From Calonectria ilicicola (Eukaryota; Ascomycota; Sordariomycetes; Hypocreales; Nectriaceae), in NCBI GenBank assembly GCA_020809705.1, contig CP085835.1, forward strand, positions 2,914,001 through 2,978,000: DNA of 64,000 bases, given 5' to 3'. Below the pieces are notes generated by a model. The model was given only the letters and a program-made list of their open reading frames with translations. It was not told the origin of the DNA and did no database searches. Shown in pieces: positions 33,332 to 44,666 of this stretch. A program made the position numbers and the translations under genes. Every line of letters begins with the position of its first letter. Within the stretch, counting starts at the first letter, position 1.

Positions 33332-35306
33332 CTCGACGGCGTCCACATTGCGTGTGAGGAAATGCTGATGGCCCTTTAACGGTGAGAGCCAGCGCGGGCC
33401 GGAGAGAAAAACGAAGCAAAGACGCTCTTTGAACAAAAGTGTCAAAGCGATCAGGGGCAACTTAAGAGGCAGGGGGACCGTTGATCGTGTCTAGCTGGTT
33501 GGTCCCCCGGTATCGCGCTTAGCCCCCTTGGGCCATGGGCCACCCTCTAGCCTGGAACTATTCCGCGTGCTTGGGGCAGGTCCTGGCAAGGCGCAAAACT
33601 TTGTTCTCCGCATGAGTCGCGTCGTATCACCAGCGTTCTTTTTCATGACGTATCGGTTATCGTGCCATTCAGACGCCGGGCCTGATAACGAGCGACGGGT
33701 GCAGAATAACGGCGCCCGCAAGCCCATTTCTAGCCCCAAAAGAGGACTGCTCCTCGCCTCCCCCAGCTTTTAGGGCACGACGTTACTGGAAGCCTTTTAA
33801 GGCGGGACACACGCCGATAATGTAGGCCCCAACAAGGAGCCCTTGGTTTGGAACGCCACAAGAAACCGGGCGATGTCCCGCGGGTGGGTCGGTAGCAAAG
33901 GACACACACAACACGACCAGGCATCATTCCACTTTCGTATCTTGTGCAACCTCGAGGCGGAGTCAGCGGTCCCAAGAACGCGAGAAGCGCAGCGCCACTG
34001 CATGATAATCAATCTGGGGTGCTGCATCAAGATTGCAGCACACCGCCACGTGCCAGTGTAGCAACCTCATTATCAAAGCAATGCATTAATTAGCGTCCCA
34101 ACGCCTTGTCTGCGCAAACGCCACAATCAAGGGGTTCGTTTTCCCATTTGGTTTTCCGCTCGCGGATTTTCCGTCCCGAAGTGGTCTACAGGGTAGCGCC
34201 CGGATCAACGTTGAGAGTCGCAGTTTGCTGCTGAGAGGCTTGATAAATATTTGTGTAAAAAACCAAATGCAATTGCTCTATTGGATATTTTAAATGATAC
34301 TGTTTTTTTTTTCTTTTTGCATCTTGGAGGTCGCGGGCTCTCCTGATAACGAAGGTTGAGGATATGTATGAGCCGGTGTTCCGAAACCGTAATAACAATG
34401 TGTGGATGACAAATCCTACAACAGTCAAACATAATTAACGTTGATATTAAAGTTCAAAAAATAAAAAGGACATTTATAGGTCTTATCTGAGATTATATCT
34501 TGGGTTTTGGTTGTCGTGTTCATATACTTTGGTCTAGGTTCCCTCCCCTGCTTAGGTTGGAGTAAACATGTATGACCTGCGACGTCTCAACCAGTTATGT
34601 TTCAGCCCTGATTACTGCCGTCCTCTTTAGCTCTAAAACTGGGACCAATGTGAAATCGGTCCAGTTCAGCTCCGAAACGGTTCATGCAGCCTTCCGATTA
34701 CTAATTTGATTGCCAACTATTCATTTCGCACGTAGGAGGATGTCTTGAAAGATGACTTTCAATCCACGACGGCATTATCTATTATAACAGAGATACAATC
34801 AGGAAAAGCGACAGTTTAAAGAGCTCATGTTTTGTTGATGAATATGGAAACATTCATGTGACTTTCTCTCGTGATTCAACTTAGTCGTTGCCAGCCATAG
34901 CCCCCACACGGAGCGTTGTGTTAGGCGAGTATATGATGAGGCACAGGGAAGAATCCCAAAATGGCTATAAGGCTGCAGACTACTACTTAGAAACTGTTTT
35001 TGAAGAAATGAAATTGGATTCCCGTTCTCATTTTGCAACTATTTATTCGCATAAAGGAAGACAACACCATGATCGTAAAAAGGCAACCCTCGTGGGTAAA
35101 AAGAATGAAGCAAGGGCCATGGAAATGGTCCATTAGCGGATAAAAAAATGAACAAAGCAACTTAGGTGGTGATAGCAAACGGCTGTGGTCCTCTTTGGGT
35201 GATTTCGACATTTTCCCCACTTAAGGACACGGAACGCTTATATATGGGCATTGCGCTTCCCCGGACATCGAAATCCGATGCTACAGTGGTTGATCACAAC
35301 CGCCTG
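33332..35306. other. intergenic, permease promoter to tRNA
   Basis: GC-rich close to the permease and A+T-richer towards the tRNA. Many overlapping short frames on both strands lack any coding feature. No gene is supportable. Confidence 0.45.
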
Positions 35307-35378
35307 TCTTCCGTAGTATAGTGGTCAGTATGCAAGCTTGTCACGCTTGAGACCCGGGTTCAATTCCCGGCGGGAGAG
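35307..35378 (+). tRNA. tRNA-Asp (GTC anticodon)
   Basis: 72 nt with a full cloverleaf. The acceptor stem TCTTCCG/CGGGAGA has one T-G wobble and is followed by a discriminator G. The anticodon stem is CAAGC/GCTTG around loop TTGTCAC, giving anticodon GTC (Asp). The T arm is CCGGG-TTCAATT-CCCGG, with the B box GGTTCAATTCC at 35357-35367. The TAGTATAGTGGTCAGTAT segment is typical of eukaryotic tRNA-Asp. There is no intron. A ten-T Pol III terminator follows at 35410-35419. Confidence 0.95.
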
Positions 35379-35409
35379 ACTCCAGCCACAGATCAATAGA
35401 TCTGTCCTG

Positions 35410-35419
35410 TTTTTTTTTT
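35410..35419 (+). terminator. RNA polymerase III terminator of tRNA-Asp
   Basis: An uninterrupted run of ten T residues lies 32 bases after the tRNA 3' end, as expected for Pol III termination. Confidence 0.7.
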
Positions 35420-35833
35420 GTTTTTGTCAACAATTGTGCTACCATTTTTCTTTTTGTATTTTTCGTTTGTTCCATGAACATTTTGTTAGGAGTGATTCTG
35501 ACTCACGCAAAAGTGCGACCGAGAATCCGACGAAAAAAAGACAACCATGTAATCGACTCGCCTTGGTACCGCCCTTGGCACTATGATGGAAATTTCCAGT
35601 GGTCTTTTAGGACGTCTTCCAGCGTGTCCTCCAGTTTCCCGACCTTCTGCCACCCACTTCACAACATTCATGCCTTGACCTAGTACTGAACCTGGTCAGA
35701 TTTTGGGAGAGAAATATCTCGACTCTACGGAGCCACATGTTGGTGATTGGAATAGCATGGTTGATTGATACTGCGTTTAATGAGGCTGGACCTTGTGGCG
35801 GTGGCAGTGCTGGCCCCCAATACTGCTCTGTAG

Positions 35834-38800
35834 GGTCTGAACATCACCCCGCTGCCTGGCCCTCCCAAGCGACCGAGAGCCAACGCTCGCCGGCATGAGG
35901 ATTACACTGTTGGCTGGATTTGTGCTCTCTCAATTGAAATGACGGCCGCAGAAGCGATACTCGACCAGATGCATGACCTATTGCCTCGTCAGAAGGACGA
36001 TAGCAATGCCTACACGCTGGGCAATATTGGTGCACACAACATCGTCATTGCCTGTCTCCCGAATGGCCAGTACGGCACAAATAATGCTGCAACTGTGGCC
36101 AGTAACATGAAGCGAAGTTTTCCCTCCATCACGACCGGGTTAATGGTTGGCATTGGTGGCGGAGTCCCTGGAACAGCCGATATACGCTTGGGCGACGTTG
36201 TGGTCAGCACCGAAGTGGTGCAGTACGATCTCGGGAAAGCCATGCCCGATAACAAATTTCTTCGCATAGATGTTCTTGCATCTCCCCCGCAGGAACTCTT
36301 GACGGTTGTTTCAAAACTAAGAGCTTGCCATGGGAGGAGTCAGAGCCAAGTGCCTACCTTTCTTTCCGATGCGCTCCGGTGCAATCCATCCATGAGCGGC
36401 TTCACTCACCCTGGTGTCTATGACCGTTTATTTTGTAGCACATACAACCACACAGTGCCCGAAAATGGGTGCTTGGATTGTGACCAAGGCCAGGTAGTTT
36501 CTCGACCTCTGCGAGAAAGCGACCATCCACAAATTCACTACGGCAAAATTGCATCGGGAAACCAGGTGATAAAAAGATGCACAAACAAGAGATAATCTTG
36601 CGAAAGAACTTGGTGCAATATGCTTTGAGATGGAAGCAGCGGGATTGATGCGCAGCTTCCCCTGCCTTGTTATCCATGGGATTTGCGACTATTCGGATTC
36701 CCACAAAAATAAAGAATGGCAAAGGTATGCAGCTGCAGTCGCCGCAGCGTATGCCAAGGAGCTTCTGTCTATAATGCCCTCGACAATTGTATCCTATGAA
36801 GGTGAGGCATTGTAATCTGGATGAGAACAAACAAAGCTAACCGGATTTAGAACCCATTATCGAAAGCCTCAATAGTAAGAAATGCATGCGCGATCTTTTC
36901 ATAACTGAGCCGTCTGAAGATAAGGAGGCGTTGAAGCGCAAAAAGGGACGACCCGCCCCAGATACTTGCGAATGGATGCTTGGCACTGAAGAGTTGACCG
37001 ATTGGCTGCACTCGACACAGCCAGCGATGCCGAATGGTCTCTGGGCAAATGTATTGTGGCTTTATGGGAATCCAGGCATGGGAAAGTCTACTATGACAAT
37101 ATTTCTCGTGGAGAAACTTTCGAGCATGCTTTCTACAATGGAAGAAAAATCTCTCACCTACTTCTTTTGCGACTCGAATTTTGATCATCGGACACAAGCT
37201 ACATCAATAATTCGAGGCTTAATATGGCAACTCATTCACCAGCATCCATCCCTCATTAAGTATTTACTACCTAAATATGATGAGCGCGGATCAGAGTTGT
37301 TCAAGTCTTTTGATGCCCCGTGGTCAGTTTTTATAAACATGGTTATGGATAAACCCACTGGCCAAAAGCTTTGCATCATCGATGCCTTGGATGAATGTGA
37401 CAAGGACTCTCGGGATCTGTTATTACAACAACTACAAGAATCATTTCAAAACCAAAATACAATGTTAAACCTCAGGATTATGATTACAAGCAGGCCGTAT
37501 ACCGAGATTGACGAAATTCTAAGACAATTCGCCCGTTCTGCTGACCTGGCCTTATTCCCAGAATCAATGGACGACATCGGCCGATTTATCGACCAGAGAT
37601 TGACGGAACTGAGAAAGCAGAAGAAGTACACAGAATCAGTGGAGAAACGGATTAGAGATATCTTGATAGAAAAGGCACAAGGCACTTTTCTCTGGATTGG
37701 ATTAGCATGCGAAGAGCTACGAAATATTCCATCAAGACGTGCCGTGCAATTTCTACATGGATTACCTAAAGGTCTTCATGCCATTTTTCATAAATTACTA
37801 GAAACTGCCATGGAAGAACAAGAAATTGACAAAGAAGTCATGAAACGAATCTTGAGCGTTGCTGTAACATCGCTGCGACCGCTGACTCTGTCTGAACTCG
37901 CTGACATTTGTCGGCTCCATGGACAAGAAGATCAACCAACTCGGGTTCAGTTTATGCGGGAGGATATAGCTTCATGTCGCTTGATGGTTGTCGTACAGGA
38001 CGAGAAAGTTCTTTTGCTGCACAAATCTGTGAGGGATTTCTTAATGGCAAATTTCGTTCACGAACAAGAGGCTCACGCTTATCTTGCCTTTCGTTGCATT
38101 GATCAACTAATACAAGCATATCATGCCAAATTAAGAAGCCGAGGTGAGATAGAATACGCTTCGGGCTTTTGGGGTGATCATGCTCGTCTATCAGGATCCA
38201 AATTTCATATCTTGGAGTCGCAGGCTGAATTCTTCGATGATTCATCACCGTGCTGAAAATCATGGATTGATGAATGGAAGCGCATGGGTCACAACTCGAC
38301 GATATATTATGGGGAGTTATCTGTTCTAGACGTGGCGACGATATTCGGAATTCCTGCTATCATTGACTACAAGCGTTCTTGGAGTTCGCCATCAGCTTTC
38401 AAGACGCTGCTAAATAGTCGGATATGGTTCTCTCTACCTATGCCGAAAGGTACATTGCTTGAAGCAGGGATTCAAGTTGGGCATTTGCAATTTATCTTGC
38501 ATTTGCTTGGTGAAAACCCTAGAATTACTGAGTCCACAGTGGAATATACAGCGGCGAAGGCAAAAAGCCTTGACATCATGAAACTTATCCTAGACCGGCG
38601 AACTGGAGAGCTGGGTGTCACGCATAAAATAATTGTATCTGCTACAAAAAATCATATATGTGGCCTTGAGATTATACAATTTTTATTCAAGGAATATCCT
38701 GCATCCATTATAATCACAGAGGAGTTGGTTTTATCTGCAATAAAGAAGGCATGCAGATATGACATTTTGAAGTTTCTTTTTGATATGTATAGCAATAATA

Positions 38801-39996
38801 TCACTATCATAGAAAGGTTCTTGGAAGCTGCCGCGGAAAACAGGTCCTTTGGCATATTCAACACCTTATTTGATCAACGCGGCGATGATGTCGTGATCAC
38901 CGAGACCGTTATTAAAAATGCTGCACGTAACACAAATGAAGAGTGTATCCGCCGCCTTCTTGAAGATTTTGGTGATCAGATGGCTATCACCGAGGAAACT
39001 ATCAAAGTGGCAGCACGTCACTTTTCTCTTGGAGTTGTGGAGCTACTTTTGGAGAAATGGAACTGTAAAACCGCTATTACGTGTGATATTATTGAAGCTG
39101 CTGCAAATAATTGGAGCGACCGTACTCTCAGGATGCTCTTTGAGAAGCATGCACACAAAATCACTCTCACAGAGGATATTCTCAACACTATCGCGAGAAA
39201 CGCTAGTTCTGAAAGTTTTCAACTTTTATTTGAGAAATGTAGTAATGTTAGTATTACAAGCAACATTATGGAAAATGCTGTAAGAAATATGATACATGGA
39301 TATAAAATGGTAGCATTTCTTATTCAGAAATGCGGCAATGAGTTTATTATTACTGAAATTATTATGAAAATCGCTGCGGGACATCGGCTATATGGGGATA
39401 AGATTATAGCGATTTTTCTACAAAGGTTTGGCCATGGAACTATTACAGAGGATGTCTTACAAGGTGTTGCTGGTAATGAGAACAAAGGCACTGAAATCAC
39501 GAGACTCTTGTTTGACTTTCTCGACAAAGCTATCGTTGCCAGAGGATCATTTGTTCAAGCATCGCGCACTCATGGACAAGTTGAAATTCTAGATCTCATC
39601 CGATCAATAACTCCAAACCTAGTCACTGAGATCCACTACCAACTTGCCAACTTCTACAATGCAGCTAAAAAGGGAGACCAATCAACTATTGAAGGGTTGT
39701 TACAACAAGGCCTGGACCCAGACGTAAAAAATACGACTGGACGGACTCCTTTGTCGATGGCAGTAATATACGGCCATGATTTGGTTGTGGATATTCTTTT
39801 GCAAACGAAAGGAGTTGATGTAAATTCTCGTAATGCTAATGGGATAAATCCTCTCATGGATGCTTCCATATCACGCCAGATATCAATAGCGGCGAGTTTG
39901 GTTGACGCAGGAGCGGATCCCAGTGTTGTTGACAAATTTGGGAAGACAGCACTAGATTACGCTGAAGATACTGAGATCATCAAGCTTCTCAGCTAG
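35834..39996 (+). pseudogene. PNP_UDP-NACHT-repeat NLR with a frameshift and a nonsense codon
   Basis: STAND receptor with a nucleoside-phosphorylase-like (PNP_UDP) N-terminal domain. The frame opens after a TAG at 35831-33; no ATG lies before DYTVGWICAL (35901), so an upstream exon or start is missing or unrecognised. PNP motifs are [30 protein letters not shown] and [10 protein letters not shown]. An extra A in the tract at 36571-36575 shifts frame. A 49-nt intron spans 36802-36850. The NACHT P-loop is LYGNPGMGKSTM and Walker B is LCIIDALDECDK. TGA at 38254-38256 then interrupts the frame, which resumes unchanged (WIDEWKRMGHNS). The C-terminus has nine or so ITE-type repeats followed by two or three ankyrin repeats. 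Removing one base makes the whole length divisible by three. Probably a pseudogene unless the lesions are assembly errors. Confidence 0.85.
38515..39534 (+). repeat. tandem ITE-type protein repeats in the C-terminus of the PNP-NACHT NLR
   Basis: Units of roughly 33-38 residues recur with the pattern [IV]-[IT]-[IL]-T-E-[ED]-x-[IVL]-x-x-A-A-x-N, followed by a helix ending in LLxEK or LLFxK. Examples are ITEETIKVAARHF, ITCDIIEAAANNW and LTEDILNTIARNA. They replace the ankyrin or WD repeats more usual in this position and are followed by canonical ankyrins only at the very end. They look like degenerate two-helix (ankyrin- or HEAT-like) units. Confidence 0.6.
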
Positions 39997-40270
39997 TTAG
40001 AAAGCCTACATTTTTGAAAACAGTTTGATATGACAATGAAGAGGTTAGGCTGAGTACTAGTCAGTCATGGTAGATAGATGTGTCGAGAGAAAATAGGTTA
40101 AGAGGCGGGTTCAATGTGAGATCCGCCAAATGAGGAACTGCTCCCTACTAAACGAAGCGTTGGAAAATTTCTTTTTCTACAAAGATGAGAACTTATTCAA
40201 TGGATGTATTAAGAACTATATTGTATTTAGTACTATCTGAATTTGCTGATGAAACCAGTTTATTATATTT

Positions 40271-43200
40271 TCATTTCCCATTGAGGAGTCGTAAAACTTC
40301 AAAAGAACCGTTTTGCTCTGCAAGTCGTCTTGCAGACCACCCGTTTTCATTTTCAAAATTGGGATGAGATCCTCCGTCCAACAACGGCTGTATCGCACTT
40401 CTCTTACCCATGTGCACCGCTAACATTAAAGGTGTAAGCCCGTTACATGCTGGGACTTGCAAGTCCGCCCCGCCATCATGCAGTGCATCTATTATATCCA
40501 CATTCTCCTCATTGCTATCAACGGCGTGATGAACCGCTGTGTAACCGTTCTTATCTCTCAAGTCGACTTTGCGAGTATTTTGTATCAACGATAGAAGCCC
40601 AGATTTGAATCCTAGCTTTGCGGAGTAGTGCAACGCTGTTAAGCCGATTTTATTCTGAATGTCGACTGACGCGCCATTCTGCAGCAAGATTTTCAACGCC
40701 AATGGGCTTTTAAATAATGTTGCTAAAATGAGGGCCGTATTACCTCTATTATCTTGTGCATCAATATTTCCATGTGCGGAGCTCTTTGATGCTAGATGGT
40801 CGATTGTGACGTCTAAGCCCGTTCGTACTGCATAATGTAGGGATGTAGATCCACTATCATCCGTGACACTGGTGTCTGCTCCATTAGATAGCAGAAATAT
40901 TACGTGTTCTGGGCGCCCATTTTGGCAAGCCAAGTGCAATAAACTTCTTCCCTTATCATCAACCCGGTTGAAGTCAGCTCCATGTTGATGCAGCATCCAG
41001 GCCATGGACAATGCGTTCATCTCCATGACCAAGTCAATGACAGACCGGGAGTCATGAGCTTTGATATTCGGATCAGCTCCGTTGGTGAGTAAGAGCCAAA
41101 ATGTGTCCTTATTCCGATTCTTTATTGCATAGTGTAGAGGAGAATGGCCTTTATTATCCAGCCTGTTTGGCTCGGCATTTCTTTTGAATAATAGCCAGAC
41201 TAAGTTGTGGTCGTTTTTCTTGACAGCTTCAATGAGTGGATTCCAGCCATCAAAATTCTTCTCATTCACGTTTGCTCCGCAATCGATTAGATACCGGACT
41301 ATTGAAGCTTTATTGTAAAATATAGCCCAATAAAGAGGAGATCTCCCCTCTTGATCTCGGAGATTAACATCGGCTGGGTGTGATTCCCACTGCAATAGGC
41401 GTTGAAGTATCGCAAAGTTACCTGTCTTGACCGTGTGTATCAACGGAAGCCATCCATCATGTGCATGTCGATTTAGATCCACATTTTTGCGAAGGAGGAC
41501 CTCAACCAAGTATTGGACATGGCCTTCGACAGCATCTCGTAGCGGAGCCCACTCTCCTGTGGAGAAACGGCGATTTCCATTTGCACCTTGTTCTAGCTCT
41601 CTCATCACGTCATAACCATGATCAAGAACTTCTCTCAACGAAGTCCATCCGTTGATAGGCCCTGCATTCACATCCTGTTGATTCTCAACCAAGAATTCAG
41701 CAACAGAAGTAGGGCCGTATCTGATGGCTGAAGTCAAAGGTGTTAGTCCTTTGGATCCAGCCATATCCAATCTTGCCCCTCCTCGAACTAAAATTTTCAC
41801 CATTTCTAGAGCCTCCGTCATGGGTCCTGCGAGAACATAATGAAGTGGAGTGTCGCGGAATTTGTCAGTTTTATTTAGGTTTGCACACTTATGAACCAGG
41901 TATTCCAAAAGCTGGCGCCGACCATACCTGGCAGCCCAGTGGAGAGGTGTTTGTCCATCTGAGGTTTGTACATCAATGTCATACTTCTCAAATAATTCAT
42001 CCACCCAAGCTTCTTCATCAAGATATACGGCAGCATGAAGACCTGTCATACCACTAAGAGTAATGCCTTCAATGTCTGACCTGTCCTTGAATGCTCTCTC
42101 CAACTTGGCTCTGCTACGCAAGAGCCTGTTGAGCAGCCGCTGTGCTTTAGAATTTGCTGGTGGACGATTGCGGCTGAAATGGGAATGCCAATGATTAGCT
42201 GCATACTTTCTAAGCGAATTGTGAGTATCGCTTTGTGGCTCATCTACCAAGAGAGAAATCAAACATGTACTGGCTATATCCAAGTCGGGTTGGTTAGATA
42301 CAACTCCCACGCTCTGTAGTTTAATTGATATCGATTCGTGAACTAAGCGGAGTGTACCTTTTGTTGAATCTTTGACAACTAATCCATCACAAACAGAGAG
42401 CAAAACATCCTTCTGGGGGCGGTGGTTTCGATAGTCTTTTCCCATATTACTTTTTTTGAAGGGCAAAGCTATCTTGAAGTTGATTGACTGTTAACTCGAC
42501 GTTCGAATATGAAACCCAAGTAAGGATATGCTTAGCCAGATCTTTATCAGATCCAGCCTTCAGATCAGCTATCCGCTGAATTGAAAGCTGCAATATGTCT
42601 TCGAATGTAGAAGGAAGTTCTTTAAGAGCACGCCTGATTTCGGCTATAGTACTCAGATTACTCAGGCTATCCAAGTGTAATTTGGCCAACAGGAACCTAA
42701 TTCAAGTCAGAATTAACAACCACAGATGGTGGGAAAATTTGAACCAACATTCTGCTATGTAAAGCTATGTTTTTTATTTTCTGGACAACCTTGTTTACAT
42801 GATTGGGGTTCTCTAGCACTTTAGATAACCTGACATTTTCCTTGATGCGTGCCTTGATATAAGTCTTGATGTCTGACTCTGTCGGTAAGACTTCGTAAGA
42901 TTCCTTGATGTCCAGTAGCCTCCCAAGAGAGTTACTCGTGGATGTGAATAGTATTCTCACATTGCCTGGAAGATCTTTCAGTTCTTTTAGAAATTCTTGC
43001 CCAGTTTCTTCATCAATACTATGGATGTAATCATCCAAAGCGTCAACTATCAAGTAAACTGCTTCGAACATGGCAGCCTGAGCTTGGAATAACTCAAAAT
43101 ATTCATACGGGTATATTGGCCTAGATGCTTGAAGCCAAGAGTCAAATTTCGATTCGAGGCTACCGGCGATAATATTGGCTCCCTCGTGTTGCAAGAGTTG

Positions 43201-43966
43201 TATTAGTAAACTAGCCCAGACTTGAGCGACCGGCGGGGATTGGTCGTTTGCCTTGTTAATATATAAATAGATGCATGCTATTTTGTCTTGCGCGCGACAT
43301 TCGACTTTTAGTGAGTCTATAATAATGGATCTGAAAAGCATTGTTAGTAACATTCAGTCGCCATGAGTGAGCATGGTAACAGACACGAGTGCGGTTTTCC
43401 CTGATCCGACTGGAGCGGTGATTTTGATTAGAAGGTTTGCAGAATTGAGGTGTTAACTGAGATCAACTTACGATTTCCATACACACAGAAATATCGAGAC
43501 GGATTTGATGAGTCTTTCCACGCCTTGATATTTGCCACATCCAAGATCCACCTTCCTGTCCCATTTGTGACCCTGTTGCGGATCTCGCCATGGTGACGCT
43601 GAGAATCTAAAACCACTTGTCCTGGCTGTTCAATGAGCCAGTTTATGATAGCATTACCTGTTATTCTATGTCAGTTCTGTATTTATTGATCAAAGTCAAA
43701 GGACAAATTCACGTCTTGCTTCAATTGGTTCTCTTCCCACGTTCTTCAAAATTTGGGCGACCCGCCATACTGAGGGGATTCCTTCATGAACTAAAATATG
43801 TCATTAGCAAAATGAGAAGGATCAAATGTATTTAGACCTCACAATTGAGCTGGGTATGATTGTTGTGTTGTGCACCACTTCCCGTATTATTGCTCTGGAA
43901 CGCGTGTCCGTCAGCATAGTATTGATTCCCATATGCCCTGGCAGGGACTGAATCCGAATAGCTCAT
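40271..43966 (-). CDS. NACHT-ankyrin NLR with an N-terminal prion-like (amyloid) motif
   Basis: Exons are 43966-43843, 43790-43713, 43657-43472, 43409-43385, 43330-42749 and 42696-40271; the GTCTGT donor after 43385 is weak. The protein starts MSYSDSVPARAYGNQYYADG and carries FQSNNTGSGAQHNN at residues 23-36, with no effector domain before the NACHT region. RWILDVANIKAWKDS leads to LGSGKTALV (P-loop) and VYLIVDALDDY (Walker B), then MFLLAKLHLDSL. About 17 ankyrin repeats form the C-terminus. One extra A in the run at 42451-42457 shifts frame between SFALQK and SNMGKDYRNH; dropping one base gives 1,139 codons plus stop. The lesion may be real or a homopolymer error. Inferred role: ligand-triggered assembly that exposes or templates the motif. 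Confidence 0.82.
43859..43900 (-). other. amyloid-type signalling motif, receptor copy
   Basis: Encodes FQSNNTGSGAQHNN (residues 23-36 of the NLR). It shares the core Q-[NS]-N-N-T-G-[SY]-G-x-Q-x-N with the C-termini of the two proteins encoded at 47448-47966 and 48120-49223. Confidence 0.75.
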
Positions 43967-44666
43967 TGTGAAAACCAGTAAAGAAATCAAGTGGTTTTGT
44001 TTATTTTTCCTATGGAAACTCAAGCCTGGAGCTGCATTTGGATTCTGAATGTGGTGAGGTAGAAGAGAGGATCTGTAGCAAGTGCTGCCGGGGAGACCGA
44101 TGGGACGGACATGGCCGATGGTCTAAAATCAAGTGCAATTCAACTCCGTCATCTGCCTTACTCAGGCAGCTGCAGATGACTCTAGCTAACCATATCTTCC
44201 AAATTTAATACCGCATAATATGTGCACAGCCATGACCAGATTCAACTTGCCACACCATACCACCCGGACTTCTGAACAAATCGTTCGTTGGAGAGGTGTA
44301 GGCTAAACCTCATAATCTTACCGAAGCCTCACTCACTTGTTTTCCGCTAGCAATGTGGCCCACAATCTCCACTCACACTTGTCGGTTCGAATGCAGCCTG
44401 ATTCAACGTCCTGCCCCCTTTGACATCATTCTAGTAGTCCTCACGTGTAACGCATTTGTAGCCGCACACAAGGTTCACACACCAAGGGTCTTGCAAAGAG
44501 AAGGATCATATTGTGCTTTGAAATACTATTGTAACGTATCTCTTAATAGCGTGGAGAATTTGCCAATTCTCCTTTCTTGTATTTGTTGTCAATTTAAACA
44601 CAAAACAGCTTCAACCACACTTTCTAACTGTGTTAAGCAATATTGACGGCAAAAACAACCAGGAAG
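43967..44666. promoter_or_regulatory. divergent promoter region between the NLR and a disordered-protein gene
   Basis: 700 bp separate the NLR start (minus strand) from the ATG of the plus-strand gene at 44667, so both share this upstream region. I see no clear TATA box or other motif. Co-regulation is inferred from geometry only. Confidence 0.4.

Noticed and set aside
42414..42451. Short intron (GTAATA...CCCCCAG) that might explain the NLR frameshift
   Set aside because: It would be 38 nt and does not restore the frame; a single extra A does.
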